DNA from: Doryteuthis pealeii | Taxonomy: Eukaryota; Mollusca; Cephalopoda; Myopsida; Loliginidae | Direction: 5' to 3' | NCBI GenBank assembly: GCA_023376005.1 | Contig: CM042143.1 | Span: 82,483,630-82,547,629 of the forward strand | Length of the DNA stretch: 64,000 bases | In this document: in pieces, positions 32,721 to 44,897 of the stretch | Position numbering within the stretch: the first letter of the stretch is position 1 | Layout of the letters: each line of letters starts with the position of its first letter | Translations under genes and position numbers: made by a program | Notes under the pieces: generated by a model | Databases searched by the model: none | Told to the model about the DNA's origin: nothing | What the model saw: the letters and a program-made list of their open reading frames with translations, nothing else

Positions 32721-33489
32721 TAAAATACGCAAAATTTTCAACCTAATAATGACACATTTTTAATTCTTGGCTTTTTTTTTTACATTATAATGTTAAAAGA
32801 GAAAAAAATTAACGAATACATTTTTATCACTGTAACTCACTCAGTTAAGAACCGAATTTAAATTTTGGTCAGGTCTACCAAAAAAAATTCTTAGAAAAGT
32901 AAAATGAGGTTTCAAAACAAGGATTACATTTTATTTTAATATTTTAAATGTTAACAAAAAATGTGAGAATTTTTTTTAATGAACAAGGAGGTATAGCAAA
33001 CAATTTAACAAATTCGAATTTATACCGCTACAAATCTTTAATTTTCCTTCTTCACATTTTTTAGCAACAAGTTTCATTGTAAGACGAAATTAAGAATTTT
33101 TAAAAAATCGTTTTTAAATAATTAAAGGAACATCAAATGTCTCCTTCTCTTTAGGAAGATCAGAATATTGAGGAATTGATAAAGTTTTTACTTACAACTT
33201 CTTCCGTTCTGGTTTAAGTCTTTTTTTTTTTTAAATTCGTTCGGGTCGAAATTAAGAAAACTGTTCACTTCCTTCTCGATTGATAAAAAAAATGTCCAAA
33301 TTACTTGGGAAAGACACCTGACGTCATACATATGTAAAGATTTTCATTGGATGATAGGAAGCGGGAAAAGGAGTGATTTGAAAGAAAGAAAGAAATGAGA
33401 GAATCGAGCGTGACCAGGAGGAGATGTTGACCGAGGTCACCGAAAGTATATATCGGTGGCCTCGTGTTGACAGACAGATTGGTACTACC

Positions 33490-33780
33490 TAGGTACCACC
33501 AATAGTGACATCATAGACGTATTTTTCAAAATCAATTTAACCCCCTGATTAAAAAAAAATTAACAAAAAATCAGGGAATTATCTGATTTTAATGAAATTT
33601 ACAGTGTTGATTTATCAATGAATTAATTTTATGATACATTTGTTATTTTATTTTAAAACTTTCTGATTTTTTCAGGTCACTTAATTTTGCCCCCCACCCC
33701 TATTTTGGGGGATTGCTAAATATCAATGGGATTATATAAATTTTAAATTAATTACAGTATAAATAAAAAAAGTACCGAAA
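33490..33780 (-). mobile_element. TAGGTACC MITE fragment
   Basis: Starts CTAGGTACCACCAATAGTGA and runs as the inverse of the right end of the 12035-13281 element, including the block complementary to GAGAAAGTTTTGAAATAAAA. The far end was not found. Confidence 0.6.
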
Positions 33781-34450
33781 ATCGGAAAATTAAATGTAAA
33801 AGAAAAAATTTTTTTTTTTAATCTTTATTCTGTTTGATTATCAGTGAAATTATTTGAACGATTTCACTGTGGTAGTTCTGCCTACCTTAGTTAAATTCTT
33901 TAAGTTGATTTCAGAGATAACTATTTTTACTGTAACACCGTTTTTACAATTTGACACCGGTTGTCCACGTGCTTCCTGTTATTGTGTGTGTAAGACCGGG
34001 TGAGAAAGATAACTTTCTGTCTTTCTTTTAATGAATAACAGCTCCCCTGGTCCACTACCGATATGCAGGTAAATCGATATACACAGCATCTTACGTCTAT
34101 AATTATGTCATTCGGATCATTTCATCATTATATTTTCTTTTCAATGTTTTATTACTGAGTATATTTACGTAAAGATTTTTTTTATGTTATTGATTTTTAC
34201 TACGTACTTTCCAACACTTCGTTATGAAAATAGTTTCATTGTAATTTTTATTAAAAAAATCTTTAAATTTTTACTAATAAAAATAAAAGTTGTATGCGTA
34301 TAAATAAAAGCATTGATATATCGTTTATTTTTTTACTGTCCGTATTTAGATACGTTCAAACTGTCCAGTCCATATTGTGTACCCATCTTCGTAGATTCGC
34401 AGTTTTTATGAGACTGTCAAAATATTTCAGGCCTAAAACATTTATTTGAT
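33781..34450. other. Unassigned non-coding DNA
   Basis: No domain, RNA or repeat was recognised. Confidence 0.4.
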
Positions 34451-34553
34451 TGGTTTGGTGGTTGGTTTTGAAGACTATCACAATGCCAGTGTAAAGAAAA
34501 ATAAGGTAACTACACTTGCATTGTGGTAGCCTTCAAAACCAACCACCAAACCA
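34451..34553. repeat. Foldback MITE with 43-bp arms
   Basis: Arms 34451-34493 and 34511-34553 start TGGTTTGGTGGTTGGTTTTG and are nearly exact inverted copies. A related half-element lies at 43449-43510. Confidence 0.85.
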
Positions 34554-34699
34554 ATATAAACACAATGCTTCAAGCAAATTATAAAACATTTTATATCATT
34601 TATTTAATTATTTTTTTAACTTTTTATTTTTGTTTCATTGGCACAACCCAAAACATTAGGTACATACATTAGTTTTAGTTTTTTACCTAAAAATATTGT

Positions 34700-34930
34700 T
34701 TAATATATGTTTCAACAAAATGAGCGCCGATTTTAACTCGAAAAACGAATTAGAATTAATTAAATCGATTATTTAAGGTAAAAATTTCTGTTAGTTGAAA
34801 AGTAGTAACATAATGAGAATCAGTAAAAAAAAAAAAAAAATTTTTTTTAAACATGCCAAATAATATTACATATGTAATTTTTAAATCATTTTAGACATTA
34901 AATTAACTTGAAAATTTACGAAATCCGACA
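34700..34930 (+). mobile_element. TAGGTA-type MITE, left-end fragment
   Basis: Matches the left part of 12035-13281 from CAACAAAATG through ATTATTTAAGG and AGTAGTAACATAATGAG. The terminal TAGGTAC is lost. Confidence 0.6.
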
Positions 34931-35309
34931 AATTTATCTTTAACACGTACTTGTTAGTTTAACTAACCACTGTATCGCAAAATAATTTCTGAACGACCGA
35001 GATATATTTTTTTAAAATAAATTGACTTCATGAAATCCCTTTTAAGTTAACAAAAATGGAAAGTGAAATAACCAGTGTTTGTTAAAATTTAGATACTTTC
35101 ATTTTGATAGAGGTTTATTTTTCGTTTGTGTGTTCAGTTTTTCAAACAATTGTACATTTTATACAAATAAAAGGTCTAGTTAGTTTTAAGTGACGACCAC
35201 AATAATCAGTTTTTTCTCTTTAAGATCGAAACACGACACACCGTTCTCTCTACTGGAAAAGGACGTTCTCCCCAAGAGAACTCGCCTCGGCATTTATTTT
35301 TCTCAGTGG

Positions 35310-35490
35310 CCGAACCATTTCAGCTAACAGGGGTGACAGCAATTCCACCACTCATGATCAGGAGATTTCGAGTTCAATCTCGAGTCACTCGCTATACCCC
35401 CCCCTCTCGCGCAGGCCAGACACACACGGATGCGCTTAGTCCTTGAGGGCAGGGAATTCTCAACTCCACTTCCGCCACTGACCCCGTGCT
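35310..35490 (+). repeat. tRNA-like SINE, family C
   Basis: Has a B-box-like GAGTTCAATCTCGAG about 60 bases after an A-box-like stretch, then a GC-rich body unlike its surroundings and a short A-rich tail (about 35500). Only one copy was seen here. Confidence 0.45.
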
Positions 35491-36940
35491 CTCTGTCAAA
35501 AAAACAAAAAATTACAAAATGTAAGCCTAAATTAAAAAGATTTTTAAAAATAAGAAAGTGCAGTTAAAAACTTAGTAACATGGCTTTTATATTAAGCATT
35601 AGCTTAATTTTTCACATCCCATGCTTTAAACTCTGTATTACTGAATTTTAAATCCTTTAATAAATGCATTTTTAATACAATTCAACGCTTATGTCCAACT
35701 TAATCCATCACCTGTGCCACATGGAGGAATTTCACGATGAAGAATGCCCTTATCACATTATTTTGCAAAGTTAAAAATGGCATGATTCTTGAGGAGGTGG
35801 AGAGACATGCTGTATTCATGCATGATAATGTAAAGAAAATACGAGTCTATTTATAACTTTGTAGTAAATGGCCAATAAGTAGCTGTTAATAGCTGTGTAA
35901 CTAGACCTCTATACATGGGGCACAATGCTGGCTATGTAGAGGACCACACTATTTAACTTGTACCCTGAAATTGTTTTTCTTTTAAATTTTCATCAATCTG
36001 TCTTTAGATTATTTTTTAAAGCTGCTAGTCTATTTTAACAATATCTTTTATTAGTATTATTTAGATATGTGCACGAAGACTGAGGTAAGGGAGATAAATG
36101 CATAAAATTCAACATAAATAGACTAAATTTTTTTGTGTGTAAATAAGTGAAAATCTATGGTAGCCCATACTGTAAAATTATGCTATACATTTCATCAGTA
36201 TGGATCATCAGAGGAGATAACGTTTTAATACATTTGATGATCAGTAAACGAAAAAATAATCATTAGTAATAATCTTTCAAATATATAAAAATATGTTGTG
36301 CAAAACTTTGCATTTTTGAACTTACATTTTTAGATATGATAAATAAAGCTTTATCTATGCTGAAAATATTGAGTGCAACATGACACCTTCCAGACGTTTA
36401 AAATTCACCTTTGAATTTTTAAGTGAATAAAGATAGGCCAATTGAATCAGCCAAAATATTTTTCAAAGAAAAAATTTTTTTTAAACACGCTACAAACATT
36501 ATTTTTTGGTTTTTAAGAAAAATTACCCAAGAATTTTATGTAATTTTTTACTGGTAATTTGTTTTTAATTTTAATTTTTTAATTTTATTTATGTGGTCCT
36601 TAGGATTTAATCTTTCTAGAGATGTAAAAATTAAGGACTGGAATTTTTATTTTTTATTTTATTCAAATGATCAAGATCACCCTCCACCCTACCATCTGAA
36701 TTTATAAAAAACATTTTTTTTCAACTTTTTTTTGATAAAATAAACTATTCATTATAAAATTAAGTCATTAATAAATGAAGTGGTGAAAATTTCATTAAAA
36801 TCGGACAATTCCCTGATTTTTGGTAATTGTTTGAAAATTTTTTAAATTTGAATTTTTTTCTTATCTCCCTTTGCGATCTTTGATCATACCTAGTATTATT
36901 AATCAGTCATCCTCAAGTAAATTGTGCCTTCAATTAAAAT
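35491..36940. other. Unassigned AT-rich region with a MITE end
   Basis: No gene was seen. The end of a TAGGTA-type MITE is visible at about 36720-36893 (ATTTCATTAAAATCGGACAA, then GATCATACCTAG). Confidence 0.5.
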
Positions 36941-37150
36941 TACAGTCAAGTCACGCTGAAAGCATTGGTTCTGGTTAGATCACCAAAGTTAAGTAGTGTT
37001 CAATAAGCCTGTTCAATACTTAATTATGTGACCATATAAACAACAGCAAGTACTGTAAGCAACCTGAGTCCTTTGTTTATCAAAAATGACTTGATTCAGC
37101 ATTAAATGAACCGAAAAGGTTTGATATCCCATAAAACCTAACAATCCATT
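36941..37150 (+). repeat. 5S rRNA-derived SINE (SINE3-type), copy 1
   Basis: Positions 36941-37060 align along the whole length of eukaryotic 5S rRNA: CGCTGAAAGCA, GATCACCAAAGTTAAGTAG (box A region), AATACTT, GTGACC (box C region) and TACTGTAAGC at the end. Many CG-to-TA changes show it is old. A tail follows immediately (GATTCAGCATTAAATGAACC, GGTTTGATATCCCATAAAAC) that also ends the long SINE family. A second copy with the same junction lies at 46966-47130. A 5S head joined to a repeated tail marks a SINE, not a 5S gene. Confidence 0.8.
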
Positions 37151-37840
37151 AATAAAAAACAAAAGATTCTGGTTTTAGGTCAATGAATACTGCTATTTAA
37201 CTTATTAAAAACTGCTAACCAGACAAAAAAGTATTGCATATCACCAAACAAGTGATAGTCTGGTGGTGAAAAGTCTAGAGGGTGCACCTTCAAGTTGAAT
37301 TTGAAATTTGGGAATGAATTGAGATGCTGGAAAATCACTGCCAACTTCTTTTCTCAAAAAAAAAAAGATCTTTTCTCTTCCAGAGCATCAACATTCAAAC
37401 AAGCCAATTGCTCAATATCATTACACAGGAATAATTTGCTCAGATTCCTGCAATCTTCTATACATACATAATGGGCAGTTGTGTGTGTGTATGTATGCAT
37501 GCATGCATGTGCGTATGTCCAGAGGAAACTCTGAAAATAAAATAATTAACAACAAATTAAATATATATACATATTCACTATCACCATATCTTCATTTTTG
37601 TGCTGAAAATTATGAAGATTTTATCTATATTTTCACAAACACTTAAAATTAAATTTACAATAAAATAACATTAGAATTCTATTTAAACTATAGGCATTTC
37701 TAGTTCATAATAAAGAAAAACTTTTGAATCCCTTTTGAAACTCTTTCTGAATTTAAAATGTTAAAAGCTGGCTGAAAGTATTACTAAGGATTTCTTTTAA
37801 TTCATTCATAACTTTTTAATTATTAATATAGATCAATAAG
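37151..37840. other. Non-coding DNA with a dispersed repeat fragment
   Basis: At about 37441-37545 there is a block with GGGCAGTTGTGTGTGTGTAT and CCAGAGGAAAC, similar to part of the repeat at 55478-55830. Nothing else was recognised. Confidence 0.4.
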
Positions 37841-38093
37841 GGGCCAGTTTAGCTCAGTCAATAGAGCACCTGCCTTGAAATCGCAAGGTTCCAGGTTCAG
37901 TACCGGTTCCCCCCAACTCAATGCATGAGTAGTACAGATTTGGTATTCTGATCTGTGCCATAAAGTGGGGAGTTGATGGTAGGTGTGATGCTCCACCTCA
38001 GCAAAAACAATCTCCCTTGTCTAGCACTAGTGAAAAGGGGATAGACTCCCTTGCTTTCTAGTTGATACCGACAATAGGCCACCCAGCCAACAA

Positions 38094-38098
<5 letters not shown>
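37841..38098 (+). repeat. tRNA-derived SINE, family A, copy 3
   Basis: Complete copy with head 37841-37915 (A box TTAGCTCAGTCAATAGAGCA, B box GGTTCAGTACC) and the family body, ending at a (TA)n tract (38097-38127). Confidence 0.85.
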
Positions 38099-38131
<33 letters not shown>

Positions 38132-38282
38132 CTGATAGATTTAAACCATTGTTTCTTGGGAAAATTTTCAGTAATATCCATGATTTTGCTCTTACCTGAA
38201 GATGCTGCAGTAATGTGATTGAAATGAATTATTGTAATGAAGCAAAGTTAAGTTTTTTTCCTCCATTTATTGTATATATAAG

Positions 38283-38500
38283 TCATTTTAACTTGTCAGT
38301 GAGATCAGATTTCCATATGACTGATAATTTGTTTATAGCCAACCATGCTTTCCCTATTCGTGTCTTAATATCACTTTCTGTGGATGAGATATAACTACCT
38401 AGGTATGTGAATTGTTCTACTGGCTTACCATCAAGTGGGGAGATGTCTCCTTTCTTTTTAAAACACATGAACTCCGTTTTATTGGAGTTCACATAGAACC
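38283..38500 (-). pseudogene. LINE RT fragment
   Basis: The minus-strand frame reads NSNKTEFMCF, then FTYLGSYISSTESD and VIWKSDLTDK, the post-palm part of a LINE RT. It is the same family as 10240-10480 and is truncated at both ends. Confidence 0.8.
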
Positions 38501-38759
38501 AATGTTCTGTGTGTATATATATGTTTGTGTGCATTATATATATATATGTATGTATGTGTGTTTGAACCGAAAAACCGATTTTGGGGGGTTTCATCAACAA
38601 ACCGGAATACTGCACCAAAATATTTTACAAAACCGAAACCGTTTGCAGTGGTGCTATTACTACTGAGTGACCATATCCCAGAAAACACAGTTGAAAAAGA
38701 CTTTCAGATTTTGATAAGATTAAATTTTTATCAACATTTTAAACTATTTTAAGAGGAAA

Positions 38760-39825
38760 AGATTGAACAAAAATATCATAAAAACATTTGACTATTTTTT
38801 TAGAAAATAAATGTGAAATCTATTTGTTTACAAAATAAATGAGGGGAAAAAAAGGAAATATGACAGATATGACGCTGGGAAATCCATCTTAGCCTAAAAT
38901 GTTTTCAAATAAAAGGAGGGGGGGATATATTATGATGTCTGAAATCTATTTGTTTTAGTTATCAAAAGTAAATGTTTAAAAAAATTCTTTTTGTAATAAA
39001 AGTAAATAAAAGAAGCCAGCAAAATAAAATAAAGTAGTTGCGATTTTTGTTTTAATGTTAAATTTTACAAGTCAGATTTTTTAAGGGTGATTTTTTTTTT
39101 TTTTCTGGTAAGCCAGTATGCAAATCAAAAAATGAAATTGTTGTAAATAAGAAAAATGAATAAAGATTTTTTTTTATAAACCAATTTGTTTTTATCTAGC
39201 AAACGTGCCTAAAATTAGATAGCAAGAATAATTAAAATAGTTCTTCATTTCAGTTTTAAAAAGTGCATATTTCCAGATATATATATAACTAGGTATGTTC
39301 AAATATATCCAAGGGAAGTAATAGAAATATTTAAAAACTTTCTTTGAGATTAAGATATTGATTAAATACACAATTGAAATCATTTTTTGTCACTGGATAT
39401 TTTTTCACAAACATAATATAAAATTATTCATTTGCTAAATAGAAGTGTTGTTGCCCTCAACTGTGAACTTATCACATATCTCACTTGTAATTATTTTTCT
39501 TATCTCTTTTGTGATTTCAAGAAAAGGCTTCTTATTATTATTCTTTTCTGTCTTCTTTCCCTCCTCTTCCTGCTGAGAAAATATTTCCCACCTTTTATAA
39601 CCACCTGCCCATTTAGAATTTCTCTCCCCTTCCTTTCCCTCTGTATCTGCCTCTCTCTCCTTTTCATTCCCCCCCTTTAGATGATGATGCTTCAGTTTAT
39701 ATCCTAGCTTAAATAATCTATCTAAAATTGTCAAGATGATTTCGCAATTAAAATCTTATCACTTTGGATTTGGATTTTCTTAAACAATTAGAGATCAATA
39801 ATACCAAGTAATTATTTATTAAACC
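38760..39825. other. Non-coding DNA
   Basis: AT-rich with a pyrimidine-rich tract at 39540-39680. The open frames there are products of composition. Confidence 0.5.
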
Positions 39826-39831
39826 CAGTAT

Positions 39832-40090
39832 GCAAATTAACCACACCATATATTATGTAAACTTTTATTTCTTAGTGATATATAAGACAAATTGCAGGAT
39901 TTTAAACGCACTAATAACATGGGCTGTTTTGAGGCAAATCTAACTCAGATTTTCATAGAGACATTGTTAATAAATAAGATTTATTATTTTATGTATTAAT
40001 GATTTTGACTATAAATTAAATAATCATTGATAAACTTATGCAATTTCTGAGCATATTGTGATGTAAGCAGTGACATAGTTTCGGTTACAG
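39832..40090 (-). repeat. Dispersed repeat R1, fragment
   Basis: Matches, in inverse, the repeat at 55478-55830 (blocks such as TATGTAAACTTTTATTTCTTAG and TTTTGAGGCAAATCTAACTC). Confidence 0.6.
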
Positions 40091-40680
40091 ACAGACACCG
40101 AACCTCCATTATTATAAGATATCAAAATATCAGTTTGAATATATGTAACTGGAAAGATAACCTGAAATCATTCAGAATAAAAAAGCTTTTTTTGTGACAA
40201 TTATTGAGTTGACTGTTATGCTTTTTTACCCAGGCTCATTTATGATTATAGCACTAAGAAACACAACACTTATTTCTCTATGTTTGCATTATGCATCACA
40301 GTCTATGGCAAAGTATCCTAGATTTAATATTTGTAAGCATAGTCTTAAAACAAAGGTGAATATTTGATAAGTTTCATGTTAGAATAAGTTGTGTAACTAG
40401 CCAGATGCAACCTATCTGCAGGTCAACCACAACTACTCACTTTGACAACCACAAATGAGAGGTTTGACCTATCCGCAGGTATATACTGTAGTTTTATTTA
40501 TAATAAAATGGATGTACAATATTTCCCTTCGGTAGGAAAGGGGTTCAGCTACTTTACATCCTTATTTATGCAAAGCATAAAAATCAGCCAGTTCATCCAT
40601 GTTTTAGAATGTGATAAATATTTTTTTCTTTTTTTGTCAATCATTTTTGGAATAGAATACAAAAATATTTTGTATTATTT
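40091..40680. other. Unassigned non-coding DNA
   Basis: No gene, RNA or repeat was recognised. Confidence 0.4.
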
Positions 40681-40684
40681 GTAT

Positions 40685-40850
40685 TATACACACAACATTT
40701 TGGCTGATGTGCCCTCCGACCTTCTTCGGGTGTTTCCTCTCGAACTCATGTTAGAGAAGGTTCCTGAGTTTGACAAGAAACACCTGAGGAAGACCGGAGG
40801 GCACATCATCTAAAACGTTGTGTATATAACAATAAAGATGAGAACAAATA
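40685..40850. repeat. Foldback element of the CCTGAAGAAGG type
   Basis: Inverted arms carry GATGTGCCCTCCGACCTTC and its complement, with the hammerhead-like order CCTGAGGAAGACC ... TAAAACGTTGTG on the plus strand. Related to the tandem array at 44993-45395. Confidence 0.65.
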
Positions 40851-42210
40851 GTCTGAATAATACAAATTATCAAGCTTCATCTCAAAAATTCAGAGAAACA
40901 AAAATATCTATTTTTCCTCTTCATTCTATATTCTACTTGTAACATTGTTACAACTTGTGTGAATGTCATCAGCCAATCTTATGAATGACTTCAGTTTAAG
41001 ACATAAGAAACATAAGTCTACTCAAAGAAGTTTTATAAAATATAAAAGGTACCCCACAAATATTTTTAAACTTTCAGAAAGGAAATATTAAAGTCCTAAC
41101 TTTCTCGCATAATCGTTATTAAATATTTCAATAGGATATTATGTGATGCACAATTGTTAGAACAATATTCTCTACAGCCGTTCATTCTATTGGTAAAAAA
41201 CATTTGAACAATATTAGTATAAGTAAATATCAAAACAGTATGATTTTATTTCTCTGAATTTTTGGACACATTGTGTAGTGTATATAGGCATTGAGTTAAT
41301 ACAGTTCTAAGTGACAGTTATCTCATGGCTGTAGGTTCAATCCTGGTCAAGGGCAACAGTAACATAGAATAATAATTAACACAGCTTAACACTTGTACCC
41401 AGTCATGGTTAGTGGAATAAGAAATGTATACCCTGTGACACTATGGTTAAGGGAGAACATAGTCAGAAAAAAATAAAAATAAATAAAAATAGAATGTGTT
41501 AAAGCCCAGGCCTAAATATATGGGGGCGGGGTTGTCCTTTTACGGACACAAAAGATTTGGCCGTAAATTTAAGAGAATTTAACGGCCACCATGAAGTTAA
41601 CCCAGTTAAAGAAAATCTTTAGGTATCTAAGTGTTAAAAGCAAAAAACTGTTTTTATGAGAAAATCTCTTTTGAGGGAATTAATGGTCAGAATATTGAGG
41701 ATGTGAAGTCTGAAGAAAAAAGTAAGTGTTTTAATTTTAAGAGAAGTCATAGTCAAAAAGTCTGAGATGAAATTAAGTGCTGGGCATCTGGGTGGTCGGG
41801 TCCATGGGGATGTGTGGAGTGGAATTTTACATATATTCAGCCAGGTCCAGCCCTTAGGCAGTTTTTGAGCCCAGCAGTTGGGGTTGATAGTAGTGTCGTC
41901 AGTAGCAGCAGAGATAGGAATTACCCAGGGACCCACATTAGTGAAGCCAGTAATCGACTTAAACTTAACTTTCTTGCCAGCTGACATAGACCACTACAAA
42001 CTGCACAAGTGTCACAACTTCCTCTTCCATTAGCATCCTGTTATCAGACTTTGTGTTTTGTTTTGTTTTTTTTAATCCTTGTGAACCTGTCTCTGACTCG
42101 TGCCCTTCGAATCGGCCAGCACAGAATATCACAACATTGGGGTCTAGACATTGTGCAACGAAAGTGCAGCAGGTGCAGACCAGCTATTCTCACAATCCCA
42201 ATGGATTGAA
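40851..42210. other. Unassigned region
   Basis: A 117-codon minus-strand frame (41634-41987) has no recognised domain. A tRNA B-box-like GGTTCAATCCTGG lies at about 41333-41345 and may be SINE debris. Confidence 0.4.
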
Positions 42211-42217
42211 TGAAGGG

Positions 42218-42392
42218 CTGATGAAAGAGGGTTTGAGAGGCAAACCTTATTCCATTGACGAGGAAGTGAAATCTGTAGTGGAGAAGTGGCTCAAAGAACA
42301 GTCAACAGAATTTTACGTTGGGAGGGATACATGCTCTCATTCAAAGGTGGAACATTGCTATTGAGAGAAACGATGAGTATGTGGAGAAGTAG
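42218..42392 (+). pseudogene. Mariner transposase C-terminal fragment
   Basis: The text gives EEVKSVVEKWLKEQSTEFY, then after a one-base frame shift near 42324 it continues GIHALIQRWNIAIERNDEYV and a stop at 42390. This is the C-terminal signature of mariner transposases. The catalytic DDD core is absent. Confidence 0.8.
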
Positions 42393-42484
42393 GGATGTGA
42401 TCCACAGGGGACCAGGTTCATTTTGATGTATGATATATGTTCCTGTGTTGGTAATTATACCTGGCCTAAAAATGGCAATATATT

Positions 42485-43333
42485 TTGACTCACCCTCGTA
42501 TGTGTGTGTGTTATGTTAAGGGAACCAGATTGAAGGTAGTTGATTTGTTTGTCTATCTTGGCAACACACTTTCCAGATGTGGAACCCTCGACTCTGAAGT
42601 TTCCCTAATGATCAAGAGAGCAAGCAGGGCCTTCGGTGACCTCGAAAAAAGAGTATGGTCGGTTAGAGGTATTACCATCAGGACAAAACTTAGTGTGTAC
42701 GAATCATGTGTCTTATCTATACTCCTGTACTCCTCGGAAACGTGGACTACACATCGTCGACATATCAAAGCCTTGGAGAGATTTCATCAGACATGTCTCA
42801 GAAAGATAGTAAATGCAGGCTGGCAATCCCTCATGTCAGACGCTGAAATCCTGCAACAAGCCAATACGTCCAGCATAGAAATGCACATTATACGTAACCA
42901 GATGCGCTGGGCTGGGCATCTTGCCAGAATGCAAGACAGCAGACTCCTGAAGCAATTGTTCTATGGAGAACTGCAATGTGGGAAGCATCCGAGGCACAAG
43001 CCCAAAAGGCGTTTTAGGGATGCTATCAAAAACAACATCAAAACTCTCAACATAAATGTTCATGAGTGGGAGAGAATAGCTACAAATCGTACAGTATGGA
43101 GAAAACTTGTCTATGATAGCTGCGAGGGGTTTGAGATGAAATGGCTCGAACACTCCATCCTGAAGCGGTCTCTACGCAAATGGCACATGACGAACGTCAT
43201 GGACACATTTCCTACATTTAAACCGGACTATATATGTGATGCGTGTGGCAGGGCCTGCCTGACAAAGGCTGGGTTTCTCAGTCACATACAGTCGCACATG
43301 AGAGGAAACCGGGGAAGAGGCTCATATGTATAA
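42485..43333 (+). pseudogene. LINE ORF2 C-terminal region with C2H2-like finger
   Basis: An uninterrupted frame without the RT palm: FVYLGNTLSRCGTLDSEV, SSETWTTHRRHIKALERFH, IIRNQMRWAGHLARM, LFYGELQCGKHPRHKPKRRF, and a terminal CDACGRACLTKAGFLSHIQSH zinc finger. It is the thumb/connection plus C-terminal finger of a LINE that is severely 5'-truncated. The open frame is well kept, so the copy is young. It belongs to a different family from 8215-10065. Confidence 0.9.
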
Positions 43334-44095
43334 CAGTGAATAAAAACAAAGTTGAACACCTGGGCACCATGTGATCACCGCCAAACTTGTAGAAATGGCC
43401 TTATTCTGTGAAGAAGTGGCAATCACCATATATATATATATATATATTTGGTTTGGAGATTGATTTTGAAACCTTATCGCAATGCAAAGGAAAAAAAGAT
43501 AACGAGTATGTTGTTCATTTACCTGTATTTTTTAATGTTTGCTTAATATTTCAGGATTAATATCTCATTTTCAGAAGACTTCGGAGCCTATAAAGGGATG
43601 TTCATGGCTGTTTGTATTAATCCATATTAATGTGGAGGTAGTAACGTGTGTGTTTCTGTATTTGTTTTTAATGTTTGAATGTATTAATATTCTTACATTC
43701 AGCGTCACCTCATGTTCTGATCACGTATCGTTTTTAAAAATGAACGCCGGTTTTAAAATGTTGTTGTGACAAAATTCAAAGGAAATTCACATTAGGACCA
43801 AGGAACACTTATACACACATTGGCATCTTCCTTCTGCAAACACCTATTGAAATGCAAAAACATGACAGTTACAATTGAAGCCAGGGACAGGAATATTGGC
43901 ATTCTGAGAATTAAGGTGGCAATATCAATATCCATGTTACATCCACAAATAACAACAGAATTCAATACAGAGTACATCATACAATAAATCAACAATGAAC
44001 CGCAATTCAACACACAGCACTCGGCAAACACACACACACACCAAACATTCTTATAACACATTTACACATCCACAAACCAATAATATATATATATA
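43334..44095. other. Non-coding DNA with a repeated segment
   Basis: The segment 43960-44085 (AACAATGAACCGCAATTCAA, ACATTTACACATCCACAAAC) recurs at 45405-45525. A TA run lies at 43427-43448. Confidence 0.55.
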
Positions 44096-44250
44096 TGATT
44101 AAAATCAGATGGTTTAAAAACTACCTACTTAAGTTTCTCACAGTAGTGCAAATCTTCAGGGTATTTTTTTCCTACCATGTTTATACCCTGAAGATTCGCG
44201 CTACTGCAAGAAACTTAAGTGGGTAGATTTTAAACCATTCGATTTTAATC
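44096..44250. repeat. Foldback element
   Basis: Arms 44096-44165 and 44186-44250 are inverted copies (AAACTTAAGT, CCCTGAAGATT) with a 20-base loop. A TA tract follows at 44361-44396. Confidence 0.8.
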
Positions 44251-44358
44251 GTCTATTTAGCTCTTTATATTGAGCACTTTGTAATTGGTTTTAGTGAAAA
44301 ACTCCCAAAGTAAATAAGATTCTATACTTATTTGCTTGGTGGATTTATTGGTAACTAC

Positions 44359-44402
<44 letters not shown>

Positions 44403-44825
44403 GAAAAAGAAGATTCATACATAGATGGGTTGACATGCCATTAAAATCAATCAATCCATCAACTTGAAATATTGGGCTTATAGTATATAATAGTATTTAT
44501 CCCAAAACATTGGCCTTTGAGGTTGAAAGTGTTAAATTTCTGACTGAAAGTTGTATTGCTCTTTATTAAATGGTGATTGGGATGTGACAGTATCAACATT
44601 TTCAATCTAGCCTATTTATTTTCACTCTGCCATCCTGGGGGGTGGGGAGTGGGGGGGACTTATTATCTTACAAATAATTGAAATCTATGGTTTCTATGTA
44701 GAATTTTATGAAAGTCAAAGCAAAGAAATGTATTATCTCAAAACTTTATTTAATGAGAAAAGGACAGACCTGAAGGAATGAGTAAATTTATTTTTAATCT
44801 CTTTTTATATTTTTATTTTTCCCAG

Positions 44826-44897
44826 GCTGCTCTGAAATTAAAGTCTGTCATCTTGCAGAAAAAGAAGCCGGGTCCGTTGACATCCACTTCTACAGAG
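44826..44897 (+). CDS. FOCAD-like exon a
   Basis: 72 bases, phase 0 to 0, acceptor TTTTCCCAG and donor GTAAAT. It encodes 24 residues (AALKLKSVILQKKK...) at the position of the first HEAT-like helix. This is the least certain of the assigned exons by similarity. Confidence 0.55.

Noticed and set aside
36941..37060. A functional 5S rRNA gene
   Set aside because: Too many substitutions in box A, box C and helices, no T-run terminator directly after the gene, and the fixed junction to a SINE tail is repeated at 46.97 kb.
41634..41987. 117-codon minus-strand ORF
   Set aside because: No recognised motif and no supporting splice sites. Kept only as unassigned.
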